NCBI GenBank assembly: GCA_017979445.1
Contig: CM030713.1
Coordinates: 27,139,163 to 27,203,162, forward strand
Origin: Akebia trifoliata
Lineage: Eukaryota > Streptophyta > Magnoliopsida > Ranunculales > Lardizabalaceae
Length of the DNA stretch: 64,000 nucleotides
Direction: 5' to 3'
Position numbers and translations under genes: made by a program. Below are positions 11,243 to 23,045 of this stretch, in pieces; the first letter of the stretch is position 1, and every line of letters begins with the position of its first letter. Below the pieces are notes generated by a model. The model did no database searches. It had not been told where the DNA came from and saw nothing but the letters and a program-made list of their open reading frames with translations.

Positions 11243-11619
11243 CCCGTTCGCCACCCTTAGTTTTACCACACACTTTAACAAACGCGTTTTGTCTTACATG
11301 GGTTAGAAGTTTCGGAATGAGCTGATTTTTGGTGAGGATGATCTCTATGGTGAGGAGATCATCCTCACCAAAAATCAGCTCATTCCAAAACTTCTAACCC
11401 CATCAAAATTGATTTACAAAAAATGGACGGTCCACGATTTTTCAACGTGTAAACATGGGGCTAAATATTTCGGAATGGGCTGATTTTTGGGGAGGATGAT
11501 CTTCTAATCATAGAGATCATCCTCACCAAAAATCAGCTCATTCCAAAACTTCTAACCCATGTAAGACAAAAAACGTTTGTTAAAGTGTGTGGTAAAACTT
11601 AGGGTGCTGAACATTTCCC
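11239..11619 (-). mobile_element. Foldback unit 18 (type A)
   Basis: Starts gggtcccgttcgccaccc and ends gctgaacatttccc. It is the same orientation as unit 19. Confidence 0.92.
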
Positions 11620-11632
11620 ATATATATATATA

Positions 11633-12013
11633 GGGTCCCGTTCAGCACCCTAAGCTTTACCACACATTTTAACAAACGTGTTTTGTCTTACATGGGTTAG
11701 AAGTTTTGGAATGGGCAGATTTTTGGTGAGGATGATCTCTATGGTGAGGAGATCATCCTTACCGAAAATCAGCTCATTCCAAAACTTCTAACCTCATCAA
11801 AAATGGTTTATAAAAAATGGACGGTCCACGATTTTTCAACGTGTAAACATGGGGCTAAACATTTCAGAATGGGCTGATTTTTGGGGAGGATGATCTTCTA
11901 ATCATAGAGATCATCCTCACCAAAAATCAGCCCATTCCAAAACTTCTAACCCATGTAGGACAAAAAACGTTTGTTAAAGTGTGTGGTAAAACTTAGGGTG
12001 CTGAACATTTCCC
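11633..12013 (-). mobile_element. Foldback unit 19 (type A)
   Basis: Starts gggtcccgttcagcaccc and ends gctgaacatttccc. It is 13 bp from unit 18 across TA. Confidence 0.92.
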
Positions 12014-12026
12014 ATATATATATATA

Positions 12027-12404
12027 GGGAAATGTTCAGCAACAAACATTTTGACAAACATTTTGGCAAAACATTTTTCAAAATATGGGTTGCAGGTTTT
12101 GGAATGGGCTGATTTTTGGTGAGAATGATCTCTACGGTGAGGAGATCATCATCACCAAAAATCAGCCCATTCCAAAACTTCTAACCGATCAAAAATGATT
12201 TATAAAAAATGGACATTCCACGATTTTTCAACCTGTAAACATGGGGCTAGAAGTTTTGGAATGAGCTGATTTTTGGTGAGGATGATCTCCTCACCGTAGA
12301 GATCATCCTCACCAAAAATCAGCTCAATCCAAAACCTCTAACTCATGTTTTGAAAAATGTTTTGCCAAAATGTTTGTCAAAATGTTTGTTGCTGAAAGGG
12401 ACCC
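12027..12404 (+). mobile_element. Foldback unit 20 (type B)
   Basis: Starts gggaaatgttcagcaac and ends gctgaaagggaccc. It is the closest relative by eye of the distant unit 23 at 28.4 kb. Confidence 0.9.
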
Positions 12405-12417
12405 ATATATATATATA

Positions 12418-12799
12418 GGGAAATGTTCAGCACCCTAAGTTTTACCACACACTTTAACAAACGTTTTTTGCCCTACATGGGTTAGAAGTTTTGGAATGGG
12501 CTGATTTTTGGTGAGGATGATCTCTATGATTAGAAGATCATCCTCCCCAAAAATCAGCCCATTCCGAAATGTTTAACCCTATGTTTACAAGTTGAAAAAT
12601 CGTGGACCGTCCCTTTTTTTGTAAATCATTTTTGATGGGGTTAGAAATTTTGGAATGAGCTGATTTTTAGTGAGAATGATCTCCTCACCATAGAGATCAT
12701 CCTCACCAAAAATCAGCTCATTCCGAAACTTCTAACCCATGTAGGACAAAACGCGTTTGTTAAAGTGTGTGGTAAAACTTAGGGTGCCGAACGGGACCC
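12418..12799 (+). mobile_element. Foldback unit 21 (type A)
   Basis: Both ends are complete. It is the last unit of the right array and is followed by a short TA tract and ordinary AT-rich DNA. Confidence 0.92.
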
Positions 12800-12811
12800 A
12801 TATATATATAT

Positions 12812-13430
12812 CTTTACTTCAGAAGTATAACATCAACATCAGTTCATAGATATATGGTTTCTTCCACTTTAGATAGAGCTATTGCTCTTTTCCTTATCAG
12901 GCATGACATTAGGATTGCTTAATGCTTATTAAGAGGCTTCTAATTCACTATAAATGGGCATACATGATGAAGACATGGGAAAATGATGTATTTTTGAGAA
13001 CTAAATCTTTCAAAAGCAGTGATTTCGAGATTATTATTATGAATTAAGCAATGGAAAAACAGGGAAATTATTGTATAGCAATGAAATCATTTGTGGTGGA
13101 TTATGGTTATAATTTTTTTTTAAAATATTAAATAATTTTTCTTTTAATAATTTTTCTTGTTCTTTCTTAATGTGCAAGTTATTCATCATTGGAGATCACA
13201 GGTAAGATAAGATAAATTGTTTGTTTTAAATTTAAACAATTATCTTCAAACCTTATTTTTTTAACTGGAAAATTTGTTTTTTTTTTTTATTACAACGGGG
13301 GTGTTTGGACTTACGTCCGACTAAGTGGGACTGGATGAGCCACGGCCGGAACAAAGGCATATGGGACTCTCCCTGGAGCATGTACTACTCTTGCACATCA
13401 CACGTACCAAGTAATCGAGGGAACGACCTC
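12812..13430. other. Gene-free AT-rich spacer
   Basis: AT-rich sequence with no recognisable coding frame. At 13300-13440 there is a less AT-rich stretch (gggggtgtttggacttacgtcc onward) whose origin I do not recognise. Confidence 0.5.
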
Positions 13431-13434
13431 ACAG

Positions 13435-14335
13435 GTGGCCCCTAAGTAGTGGACGGTAACTTGATAGTCCATTTAATAAATTTTTTATTACTTAATGGTA
13501 CCTCAATCTTTTCTCACATTATAATGTTCTTGAAATACCCAAACTGCTATTTTTCTCATCTACTTCACATATTTAGATTTTTAAACGGCGATTGCAATCA
13601 TTTTCGATGATTTTTATTTTTATTTTTACCGTGAATGACGAAAGGAAATGATATACTTCTGATTTTGAACATTTAAATGTATTTGGTGATTTTTGTTTTG
13701 ATGATTTATAACAAAAATGAAGAATGAAGTTGAGATTCTAAATTTTTTATATAATGTCATGCTCACCACTTTTTATTGTTGAGTTGAAATTTTTTATTGT
13801 TGAATTTGACAATTTTTAAAAAATGTTGAGCTTAACAAAAAAAGTGTTGAGCTCGACACTGGTAAAACCCACTTGTTTTAATTTTTTTAGTTTTTTGGAA
13901 TAAAATACATGGAAAGATTGATAAAAAAAAACTTGACATAACGACTTGTATAAGATGATTTCAAATTAAAAGAATCATCATTGATTGTTATTATCTAAAA
14001 ATGAAGTAGAATATTGAAAAACCCTAACTTTTTTTTATATACATCTTCAAAATATTTGAAAATGAATTCTTCTTCCTTCTCAAATCTTTTTTGTTGGAAT
14101 GGAGTCTCTAAAACTCGACTTGGGATGTTGGACATCAAATATTTTTGAATGAAAATGATGAGTTCGAACGGTTAGGATTGTTTCAACATTTCAACGGTGA
14201 GAAATGTGGGGTGTGGGATTTAGGGACTGATTGAAAAAAGAGTTTTACTAAATGGATCATTAGGAGAAGCGCTGAAATTTAGGGATTAATTAGAAAGAAA
14301 TCCCTCCGTCAAGGTCATTTAAGTAAACCCCCTTC
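13435..14335 (+). mobile_element. TIR element E1 (non-autonomous, class unknown)
   Basis: The left end (cctaagtagtggacggtaac, ttgatagtccatttaataaa) and the right end (actaaatggatcattagg, then aaatccctccgtcaaggtc) are loosely inverted. The interior has repeated gttgagctcgacaat-like motifs and a stretch mirrored in E2. There is no coding frame. Borders are approximate. Confidence 0.6.
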
Positions 14336-14867
14336 AACTTTGTAACAAATGCACCTTTTATAAATAATTTATTTTTAAATCACAAGATTACACTATTTCC
14401 AAATGGTAGCATATGAATATACAAGAGATAATAATAGCATCCAACAATGACATTAAAATATTATTTTTGACCTCCGATCAAACAATTACATTTTAACATC
14501 TAAAAGCAACTCCAACCGGTTTCTAAATATCTAAATTTAGAGATAGAGATGTTTGCACAATACAAAATAGAGTAATAAGGTTGTGTTTTACTCTTTTACC
14601 TAATTTTACCTTTTTTACATTATTAAAAAATTATATTTTTTAAATGTGATGTTCAAAATGTTAGTCATTTTAGTGTACTTTTTATTTTTTATTATTTTAT
14701 TTTATTTTTAAATTTGTTTATTGTATGATTTTAACTTCCCACTATGAAAAAAAAAAGTAAGAAAATCTACAACAATCTCTTAATTTTATAAATAGTATTT
14801 TAATAATATTAAATATTCTATACCCAAATCCATTGGATACTGTTATTATACTGTGGTATTAAGGAAA

Positions 14868-15537
14868 TTATTTGAAGGACCCCAGTGGAGGGAGTTTTTT
14901 CTAAGTAATTCTTAAGTTTTAGGGTCTCTCTTAGTAGTTCATTTTGTAAAAATTTTCTTTCTAATCAGTCCATGAGTCTCATTTCCCATATTTCTCATAA
15001 TTAAATGTTCTAATTGTTCGAATTCATCGTTTTTATAAAATAAAATAGATTTTTGACATCCCAATTAAATTTTGAAGATTCCATTTCGTCAGAAAAGATT
15101 TAAGAAGGAAGAAGAAGTCATTTTCAAGGATTTTTTAAAATATTTTGAAGACATATATAAAAAATTATTTTACTTCCTTTTTGGATAAAAATCGATCATC
15201 TTTTGATTTGAAATCCTCTAGACAAGTCGTTATGCTTAGTTTTTTAGTTGATCTTTCAATGTATATTAGTCAAAAAAATTAAAAAGGAAAAATGAAAATT
15301 AATGAGTTTTACCAACGTTAAGTTCACAACTTTTTATTCCTGAGTTCAACATTTTTTACAAATTGTCGAAATCAACAATAAAAAATGTCAAACTCGACAA
15401 TAAAAAATGGTGAGCTCGCCAATACTGAGGGACCATTAACAAATAAAAAAAATTACTAAATGGACTATCAAGGTACAATTCAAAATCTAAGGACTATTTA
15501 AAAAGAAATCCCTCCATCAGGGCCTTTAAGTAATTTT
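14868..15537 (-). mobile_element. TIR element E2, inverted copy of E1
   Basis: The left end (gaaggaccccagtggaggga) is the inverse of the right end (tccctccatcagggccttta). The interior, including the cttcttcc/ggaagaag and gagctcgacaat motifs, matches the reverse complement of E1. The right end lies about 250 bp upstream of the EBP2 leader, so it may contribute to that promoter region. Confidence 0.7.
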
Positions 15538-15774
15538 CGCTTTATATTATATAAATTTAGTAAGCCTTTCATTTTAAAATAATAATTTTGTGTAATTTGA
15601 AACCAATTAGAGTTCTGGAGGAAGTTGTTACAATATTGAGGGAGAATATGTAAATAGTACTTGAGTTTGGGGTGTGTTCGAAAAGACAAAATTTTACCGT
15701 CTTGAGTTGAACATGATTTTATAACAAGTTTCACATAAAAGAATTTTACGGAGACAAACCCTATCCCTCTTCGC

Positions 15775-16689
15775 TTTAAACCAAATCAGGAAGGAGGGCA
15801 GCAGCTTCAGCTTCAGTGGAGGCTCAGGTTCTCTCTCTCTCTCTCTATATCTCTGTCTGTGGGTTTTTGTGTGTGTGTGTGTGTGTGTGTCTACTGCATC
15901 GAACCAGAATTTGGATGGTAAAGAGGCTGATAGCTTTCTTAAATCGAAAAAAAAACATTTTTTTTTCAAGATTAGGTTTTCAACTTTGTAGTTCGTACTG
16001 AAACGATTAAAATTCTAACTTCCCAATACAAACCAAAATTCGAATCATTGTTTAGTGTTTGATTCTTAAAAATTTCCTAAACGGAGCGAAACTTTCAATC
16101 GTGATCTTAATTCTTAACCATCAATTGTAATTTTTTTTTTCATCCTGAAAGTTACAGACGTTCTATTAATTATTTGAAGAGGAGGATTCTGGAATCTATG
16201 GCTTTTTTTTTGGGGGCTGTGGTTTCATTTAATCAAACAGTTTTTATTGAGATTCTTCATCCAATTTTTAGTTAATTCACTAATTATTCGCGTACTATAC
16301 TCGAATTTTCAATTTCTGAGAAAATATATTCAAAGATTCAGAAAAAAAAAAAAAAATCATCCATTTTTGGACTTTGACTGAATAACTCTAGAAATTTTCT
16401 CCTAATTTGATTTTGAACTAGTTATTATCAAGTTATTGAAAAAAAAAATCATTTTTAAATGTAAACGTTAACAATATCATTTTCTTCTTTCTTCTTTCAT
16501 ATTTTTTCCGAATTTTTAAATGAAAAAACTTGAATTATTCTTGAATGTTTTCCTGTCTGGAATTTAGTTGTACCGTTGCTTTTTGATAGAACTGAAATTC
16601 TTTTTTTCACAATAAAGAGAATTTAATATAATTTTTGTGAAGTTGTGCAATTCATGGTATTTAATCTTTATATATTTGTTCTGTTTCAG
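15775..16689 (+). other. EBP2 5'-UTR exon and leader intron
   Basis: A purine-rich leader exon ends ggctcag at 15827, followed by gttctctctc. The intron ends ttctgtttcag at 16689, 22 bp before the EBP2 start codon. It contains CT and GT microsatellites (15830-15892) and T-rich plant-type intron sequence. Intron borders are from consensus only, and the donor could shift by a few tens of bases. Short frames across the GT repeat are not genes. Confidence 0.55.
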
Positions 16690-16711
16690 ATAAATTTTTT
16701 ATTGGATTGAA

Positions 16712-17626
16712 ATGGGTATCTTAAAAAAGAAGTCTTCCTTGTTTCATGAGAAAACAATTGTGGAAGATGACACGGGGGATGTTACTGGTGAAGAATCGGA
16801 ATCGGAATCTGAATTAGAATCAGAAGAAGAGGGGGAAGATATGAAGTTGATTGAACCTTCGAAGAATTCCATATACAACAAGGATGGTCTACTTGAGAAG
16901 CTCGAGGATATAAGCTGGCCAGAGAATATAGAATGGATTCATAGGTTATCTGTTGATATTAACCAAGAACAAGAGGTGGATGTGAATGATGACCTTGCAC
17001 GTGAGCTGGCCTTCTATACCCAAGCATTGGAAGGAACTAGACAGGCCTTCGAGAAGCTACAATCAATGGGTCTCCCTTTTCTTAGGCCACCCGACTATTA
17101 CGCGGAGATGGTGAAGACGGATACCCATATGGAGAAGGTTAAGGGTCGACTCATAGTGGAGAAGAAAAAGATTGAGGAGGCTGAAGAGAGGAGGAAAGCT
17201 AGAGAAGCCAAGAAAATATCTAAAGAGGTTCAAGCCCAAAAGATGAAAGAGAGAGCTAAGCAGAAGAAAAATGAGATTGAGTCTGTTAAGAAATGGAGGA
17301 AGCAGAGGCAGCAAAGTGGGTTTGCCGGAGGTGACAAAGATGAAGATATGGGTTTGCCGTTTGAAGATGGGAATGGGTTTGAGAGGTCGAAGAAGATGAG
17401 GCCCGGGGTGGCTCCGGGAGATAGGTCAGGAGGTATGGCAAGACGAGGTGGCGGTAAGGGAAAGAAAGATATGGGCAAAATGAGGAAGAATAGAGAGCAT
17501 AGGGATTCAAAGTTTGGATTTGGAGGAAGAAAAGGTATCAAGAAGCAGAACACAACTGATACAACAAATGACTTGAGAGGCTTCAATAAGGGCGATTTCC
17601 AAGGGAATAAGAAAAGGAAGAGGTGA
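16712..17626 (+). CDS. EBP2: rRNA-processing protein EBP2 homologue
   Basis: A single-exon 304-codon gene. The N-terminus is acidic (Glu/Ser/Asp run, residues 20-45). The conserved family core follows at about 60-160, with SWPENIEWIHRLSVD, DDLARELAFYTQALEGTRQA and the LPFLRPPDYYAEMVKTDTHM block. A long basic coiled coil lies at about 140-200. The tail is rich in Gly, Lys and Arg, with RRGGGKGKK, KFGFGGRKGIKK and a final KKRKR nuclear-type signal. Size and order match EBP2, a nucleolar protein needed for maturation of 27S pre-rRNA and large-subunit assembly. In yeast it works with Rrs1 and Nop-type assembly factors. The start codon is the first in frame after the leader acceptor. Frames on the opposite strand are shadows of the Lys/Glu-rich codons. 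No break is seen and the gene looks functional. Confidence 0.96.
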   Translation: MGILKKKSSLFHEKTIVEDDTGDVTGEESESESELESEEEGEDMKLIEPSKNSIYNKDGLLEKLEDISWPENIEWIHRLSVDINQEQEVDVNDDLARELAFYTQALEGTRQAFEKLQSMGLPFLRPPDYYAEMVKTDTHMEKVKGRLIVEKKKIEEAEERRKAREAKKISKEVQAQKMKERAKQKKNEIESVKKWRKQRQQSGFAGGDKDEDMGLPFEDGNGFERSKKMRPGVAPGDRSGGMARRGGGKGKKDMGKMRKNREHRDSKFGFGGRKGIKKQNTTDTTNDLRGFNKGDFQGNKKRKR

Positions 17627-19234
17627 TCAATTTTGTTTTGTTTTGATTATAGCTTCTTGGGAAATTTTTGGTGGAAGATGCAATTCTTCGTAAGTTGTGC
17701 TTTAAATGCTTTCATAAGGGCTTTTTTTTGTAGCTGGTAGAGGTTGTTTGTTATTTCGACTTATGTATTTTAGAATTTTTGTCTTTAGTTTTTAGTTAGC
17801 TTTTGTGCTCTATGTTTCATTTGAAGTAAACTTAATTTCTTATGTTTTTCTTGGATATGTCATGATTGATTTATGATCTATTTGGTGCAATGCATGGATG
17901 ATAATTAAGTCTTATTTGAGTTGAGTACCCAATCTAACCTATTATAAATAAATTGAATCTGATCCCTAATGACTTTTTCCTCTCTCCTTGACGTGGTGAA
18001 CTCATCTCTCTCTCCCTTTTCCTTTGAGGTTAACAACCCCCTCTTTTTCTTTTCCTTTTTTTATTCTTCTGTTTTTTCCCTTGGTTTTGTATTATAAAAT
18101 TTTGGGTACAGTTTAGTGTTTGATGAACTGCATTTTGAGGATAAATGTGATACATGTTCTTCCTAAAATGGAAATATCTTGCTTTAAGTTCTCTGACTGT
18201 GAATCTTTTATGGGTTCATTTCAATATTTAGACTCTCGAGGACTACTGTAGTGTAACTATTAGAATTTAGAACCAGCATTTTTTTATTATTGGTAAATGC
18301 TTGATTAGTGGTTAATGACAGATAATATGGTTAGTGGCTAGCATAAGAAGTTTGGGTTCAAGGGGGTTTGAACCTAGGATGTGGGAACAACTCTCCACAC
18401 TCGATGCATTATCTTCTTAAACTGAAAATCAACGCCTTTGTGTTGCAAGAAACTAGATAGCACTATTTTTTTTTTGGTGAAATGTTTTTCATTGAGGTAT
18501 GAGATCTGATATGCACACTTGAATTGGTAGACTTTCTTTAAAATAATTTCTTCTTCATTTTCTTGGTTTTGAATATACCTCTAAAGGCTTTTGGTTAATA
18601 TTCATGAATTTTCTATTATGGGTTTTTTATGAATAGACCTCTGTTATTCTCTTGACATTGTATTAGTCACTAACAATTACCTTAACATACGTATAAAACA
18701 TATTACCTGAACAAATACTGGGCATCTCAAAGTCACCCGAGTGTCACATATGTAAAAAGTCAAAATAAAAATTTCACCCCTTTATTCAAGAGCCTTAATG
18801 GAACATACCTATCAAAAAAGAAAAAGAAAAAGAAAAAGAAAAAAAGAACCTTAATGGGACATGGTAACAAGACGGTTTATCACTAATAATATGAGAACAT
18901 GCAACATTAACAGAGCACTTAATGGCAGTCCTCCTAAGACCAATGCATGTAGATCATTTTGGTTGTCCTACATATGACCATAAACCTTATAAAGACACCT
19001 GAAGCTTGAAGTGAACATAAAGCCACTATCAAATTCATTCATTTTTCCTGTACCATAAGGGTGATGTTAACCGATACGATGTGTCACTAATACTACGGGA
19101 ACATACTGCTTGTCATTGAGACAACTAGATCACTCACTGACACCCTAAAACATTCATGTTTAATTAATTTTTTTTTTTAACACTATAATTTAATTTTTTT
19201 GACAAGCATAAGATTTCTAAAAAAATAATTTTAT
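17627..19234. other. EBP2 3' flank and gene-free spacer
   Basis: The first 200 bp are T-rich and probably hold the EBP2 3' UTR. No strong polyadenylation signal stands out. The rest is AT-rich and without a recognisable gene or clear transposon end, apart from an (AAAAG)n stretch near 18820-18845. Confidence 0.5.
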
Positions 19235-20610
19235 TTATTTATTGTATATTTGATTTGTGTTTGTTTGTTAAAGCCTCGACACAAAGGAAGACATTATGAG
19301 GGTTTTAGAGTGTAAGACCCTTGTGATCTCCCCCTGCAATTCATCCCTGTAAAACTGTTACATGTGGAAGGGGTGATATACAAGTCTGTGTGATAAGTAG
19401 AGTGCTCTAAGAGACCCGGATACCCAAGGTATTAATAAAAAATATCAAACGAACTAGAGTAACCTCTACGAAAACAAGGATAATGGTGCACAAAATAAAG
19501 TGTTGTGATCGTTGAATGCTTGATGCGTTCGATTCCATGATGCATTTGGACCTAGAATGAAATCGATGGTTCAATCTGTTAAGAGGCTCAATTCTATATT
19601 TCTAAGACCTGTATAGATTTGCAAATCTATTGAGTCCAATGATTCTTGCCATCTGTTCATGTAGCATTGGGCTAATTGGATTTTGTGAGTTAACATGCAT
19701 CATACCCAACAAGCTAAGCTGATCTGATCGGATGTAGCACCCGTACGTGGCGTGTACTGGATTTGGGAGATTTCAATTCTCCACCCTGGGTGCAGACCAT
19801 CAGCTTTTTTGAGAAACTCTTCTAAAAAAGTTATTTTCAAGCAGTTCAACCTCTATGGTAAAGTAATTTAAAACAATTGAAGCTCTTCTTTAATCCATCA
19901 CCTTCAACTTCATCTTATTAATCCTTTGTAGAAAAATCATGATTTTCCATCCAAATTTTCATCAGTTTCTACTTCAAAACCTAATAATGGATAGATATTA
20001 AAACCTTATCCTATTCATGATGTTTGAATGTTAAAGAAGAATATAGAATCTTGAGATTGAAGATGGTAAAAGAAATTTGTCAAGGTTAAATAGAATCTCA
20101 AGATGGAAGATTAGGGTTTTCAATCCAAAATTCCTTCTTCTACCACAAAATCCTATTGTGTTCAAGAATTCGTGAGGTTTGAAGGTTCAATAAGTAGATA
20201 GAATCTTACGATTGAAGAAGAAATTAAAATTTTCGTAGGTTAAGAGGATGGAAATGAAGATTAGATATAAAAAAATAAATTAAAAAAATAAATAAAAATC
20301 AAGATGTTGAAGATTATGTAGAAGAAGACATCTGGTTTTGGAAATCAATATTTAGGTTTTAAACCGGTTGTGACCTGACATGATCTTTTCTTCCACCCTG
20401 AAATGTTGGCACCAACATTGTTAATACTATGATCACTGCAGGGGTAAATTCAAGTTTTACCTCTTGTTGCTCTGAAAAAGTACTCCTTGCTCTTTCATGA
20501 TGGCATCGGTGTGATATTTACTAATAATCTTTCGACGATCAAGTTAGAATTGCAGAAATGATTAATAAATATTCAATCGAGTCGAGAGGTAGTCAAAAAG
20601 ATCCGTAACT
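19235..20610 (+). repeat. Repeat R1, copy A (contains a SINE-like segment)
   Basis: A 1.35-kb sequence that recurs in the same orientation at 33925-34070 plus 46795-48800. Matching landmarks include gtgtttgtttgttaaagcc, ataatggtgca, tggacctaga and gatgttgaagatta. The part at about 19270-19440 ends agagacccggatacccaag followed by an A-rich run. It resembles the 3' end of plant tRNA-derived (Au-like) SINEs and the copy at 28.77 kb. There is no coding frame. R1 marks the left edge of the tandem segmental duplication. Confidence 0.7.
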
Positions 20611-20744
20611 TTGAGTCATTCCTTCAATATGTATGATCTCCCTGGCATCAGGGTTTCCCCTTTATATGTTGTATATTTTCAAAATAAAATAAGAATTTTT
20701 ATAGTTTTTTGGTTTGTTTTTCTTAAGTTAGATTTTGAGGTTTT

Positions 20745-21660
20745 TTGTGTATATAAGGTTTAGTCCCACATCGCTCACAAGTTAGAAAGTGGTGTACCTT
20801 ATAAGTAATAGCCAACATAGTTAGTTGTATTTGTGTCACACCTTTAGGCTTTGATCCAGTGCTTCGAGGTGGTGCGAAGCACCACCCGCGCACGCCCACG
20901 CGCACGTGCGAAAGGGCGATTGGGCGCTTTGAGGCGCACTTTGCACTTCGCATCGTCGCGAGGAGCTGGGGAGCCTTAAAGTTTTCGGGATACGAAACCA
21001 TCCAACGGTGGTGGTTGATCCGTCACGTGTGATGGATCGGGTGCGATCAAGTTAGTATCTGATCGGGAACCGATCGGGTGCGATCAAGTTAGTATCTGAT
21101 CGGGAACCGATCGGATACGATGGATCGAAATAATACCGAATCGAGAAGGATCTGATGCATTGGATTAAGGTAGTACCTGATCAGAATGATCAGGTGTGAT
21201 GGATTGATATAGTACCTGATCAGAAACGATCGGATCCGTTAGATCAAATGGCAACTGATTGGACGCGATCAGAGCCACTAGATCAAACAGATTTAACTAA
21301 AAAGTATTAGTTAAAGGACATGAGACACATTCCTTCGATAGGGTGCAATCTAGATCGTTAGATCTCAGATAAGGCACAATCTAACGGCTATTAGACCAAG
21401 AGACATTATATCATGACTCTTGGTCAACAGACACAGAAATGGCTATAAAAAGCCAACCAGGATTCAGATTTCTTCACCGAAAATTTCTGTATTCTCCTCT
21501 CTCTAAGCTTAGGATATAGGCATCATCAGTTTGTTATTTTTTCGAGTGTTCTAGGCTAAATCAGATCGTATATAATCTGATTTAGTATATTGAGTGTAAG
21601 GCTTCTTTATATCCTGAAGGCATTTGTTCGTCGATCCCTTGTGTACTTTGGTTAAACCAG
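20745..21660 (+). repeat. LTR-like sequence with GC-rich hairpin and TATA box
   Basis: Begins near a tttagtcccacatcgc motif common in plant LTRs. At 20868-20890 is the perfect hairpin ggtggtgcgaagcaccacc within a locally GC-rich stretch. A TATA box (ggctataaaaagcc) at about 21440 is followed by a CT-rich leader and splice-like context. There is no matching second copy and no target duplication was found, so solo LTR, old promoter fragment or true gene promoter all remain possible. The 66-codon frame at 21674 downstream has no recognised domain. Confidence 0.4.
21035..21275. repeat. GATC-rich degenerate tandem repeat
   Basis: Two perfect 37-bp copies, each beginning gatcgggtgcgatcaagtta, start at 21035 and 21072. 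Increasingly diverged copies follow (gatcggatacgatggatcg, cctgatcagaatgatcagg). Most copies contain self-complementary GATC or CTGATCAG cores. Confidence 0.8.
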
Positions 21661-22068
21661 TAGGGGAGAATATTTGTCTAAAAGAGATCGAATCTTTTCG
21701 AGCCTAGAAGTTAATTTTCTTCCTCCATCGTCATCTTTCCAACATTATATGAGATTTGATCATGGGGGATCCTATAATCAAAGGGATCCTAAGTGGAATT
21801 GGAATCTTCATTATCGTACTCCAATATCCTTGGGATTTCTACTAGAATCATGGAGTTTGATACGCGAGGTATGAGATCGTGTGAATATATTAATTTAATC
21901 CGTCCTACCAGCATGACAAACGTCTTTTTGTGTTTTGCCATTCTACTGGGCTGAACTGGATTACTAACTTGCTCGGAGTATCCCTTGTCCTTAGTAATTG
22001 CTAATGTTGTTCTTTAGTTCGTACTTTCATCAGGATATGTGTAGGGTATTGATGAAATACCAATTTTA

Positions 22069-22520
22069 CAATTTGTGATTTGACATAATTATATGTCGAC
22101 CCCTTAACATTTTGACAATTGCACTTACCTCCCTTATAGTTATCAAAGGGGCTCACTTACACTCTCTTCCTTCTATTTACCATCAACCAAATAGTAAAAA
22201 AATGATTTTCTAACTCAACTCAAACATACTAACTCAAACTCATTGACGTGACATGTGCAAGAATTGTAGGTTTTTTCCTCTTAGGATACACGACTGGACA
22301 TCCCCATGCATATGCAGTTGTGTATCCTGAGGGAAAACATCTACAGTTCCTACAAATGCCACGTTAATGAGTTTTTGAGTTATGTCAAGTTAAATTAGAA
22401 AATCATCACTCTTTTTTAAATGTTCACTTTTTGAAGAACAAAAATATTCTAATGAAAAATGTGTTTCATGCTTCATGTGCAAGGGTGTGAATATATTAAT
22501 GGGGGTATTTTTAATTTTTA

Positions 22521-22556
<36 letters not shown>

Positions 22557-22684
22557 AGAAAAGATAAAATAGTAAAATAACATCTGAATTTAACACAATG
22601 AAAAGTGAGGTACGTGCCATTATCAAAATGTTAGGCGGTTAACATGAATTTATGTCAAATTATAAGGGGTCAAAGTGTAATTTA
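22069..22684. mobile_element. Foldback MITE, about 615 bp
   Basis: The left arm (gacataattatatgtcgacc, ccttaacattttgacaatt) is inverted at the right (caaaatgttaggcggttaac, then gtcaaattataaggggtc). An inner palindrome around gatacac/gtgtatc lies at about 22280-22335. A TA microsatellite sits at 22526-22554. Non-coding. The target duplication was not resolved. Confidence 0.75.
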
Positions 22685-22704
22685 TATATAAAAAAAAAAA
22701 GAGT

Positions 22705-23045
22705 TGTACTGGAATGACCACATTTTACACTTTCATGATGTGGAGGTAGGCACAGAACGATAGATGCTTTTCACTTGTACCTCAACGAAAACACCTATGA
22801 TTTGTATACACCTCCAGAATGTGTGAAATGAGATCGCTTTAACATTATTCCAAAAAAAGAAAAATCATCATTAAGCTTGCTTAGAAATATGAAAGAAAAA
22901 TGCCTAAGTAACATTGCCATTGACATCGTTTCACACATTGCTAATGTGGATATGCATAGAACCATAAATGTTTTTCATTGAGATATGAATAAGAAGCATT
23001 TATGGTTATGAAACGATTTCAATTTCAATGTTACTCTAGTACGAC
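22705..23045. mobile_element. Two V-family palindromic MITEs
   Basis: Two adjacent diverged copies (about 22705-22855 and 22905-23045) of a 140-190 bp palindromic family. The hallmark is a centre of the form ataaatgcttttcattgagata inverted as agcatttatggtt, with outer arms beginning ctggaatgac or agtaacatt. Further copies are at 23612, 29188, 32643, 50283, 50590 and 59365. Confidence 0.6.

Larger units (their letters stand above)
8410..12799. repeat. Right array of foldback elements in TA microsatellites
   Basis: Eleven consecutive units of the same family as the left array, starting about 160 bp after the TFB5 stop codon. Types A, B and C are mixed in both orientations, with nothing but TA tracts between them. 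This tight packing of distinct terminal types argues for repeated insertion into TA tracts generated or extended by earlier copies, rather than simple tandem duplication. Units 14 and 15 look like a local duplication, as they share most of their bases including a rare GATGAGCATGATCT variant. Confidence 0.93.

Noticed and set aside
17063..17586. Minus-strand frames inside EBP2
   Set aside because: They are shadows of the Lys/Glu/Gly-rich EBP2 codons, with Leu/Pro/Ser-rich translations of no known family.
21674..21874. 66-codon gene after the TATA box
   Set aside because: The frame looks compositionally coding, but I recognise no family and no conserved splice or stop context. It is left inside the LTR-like feature.
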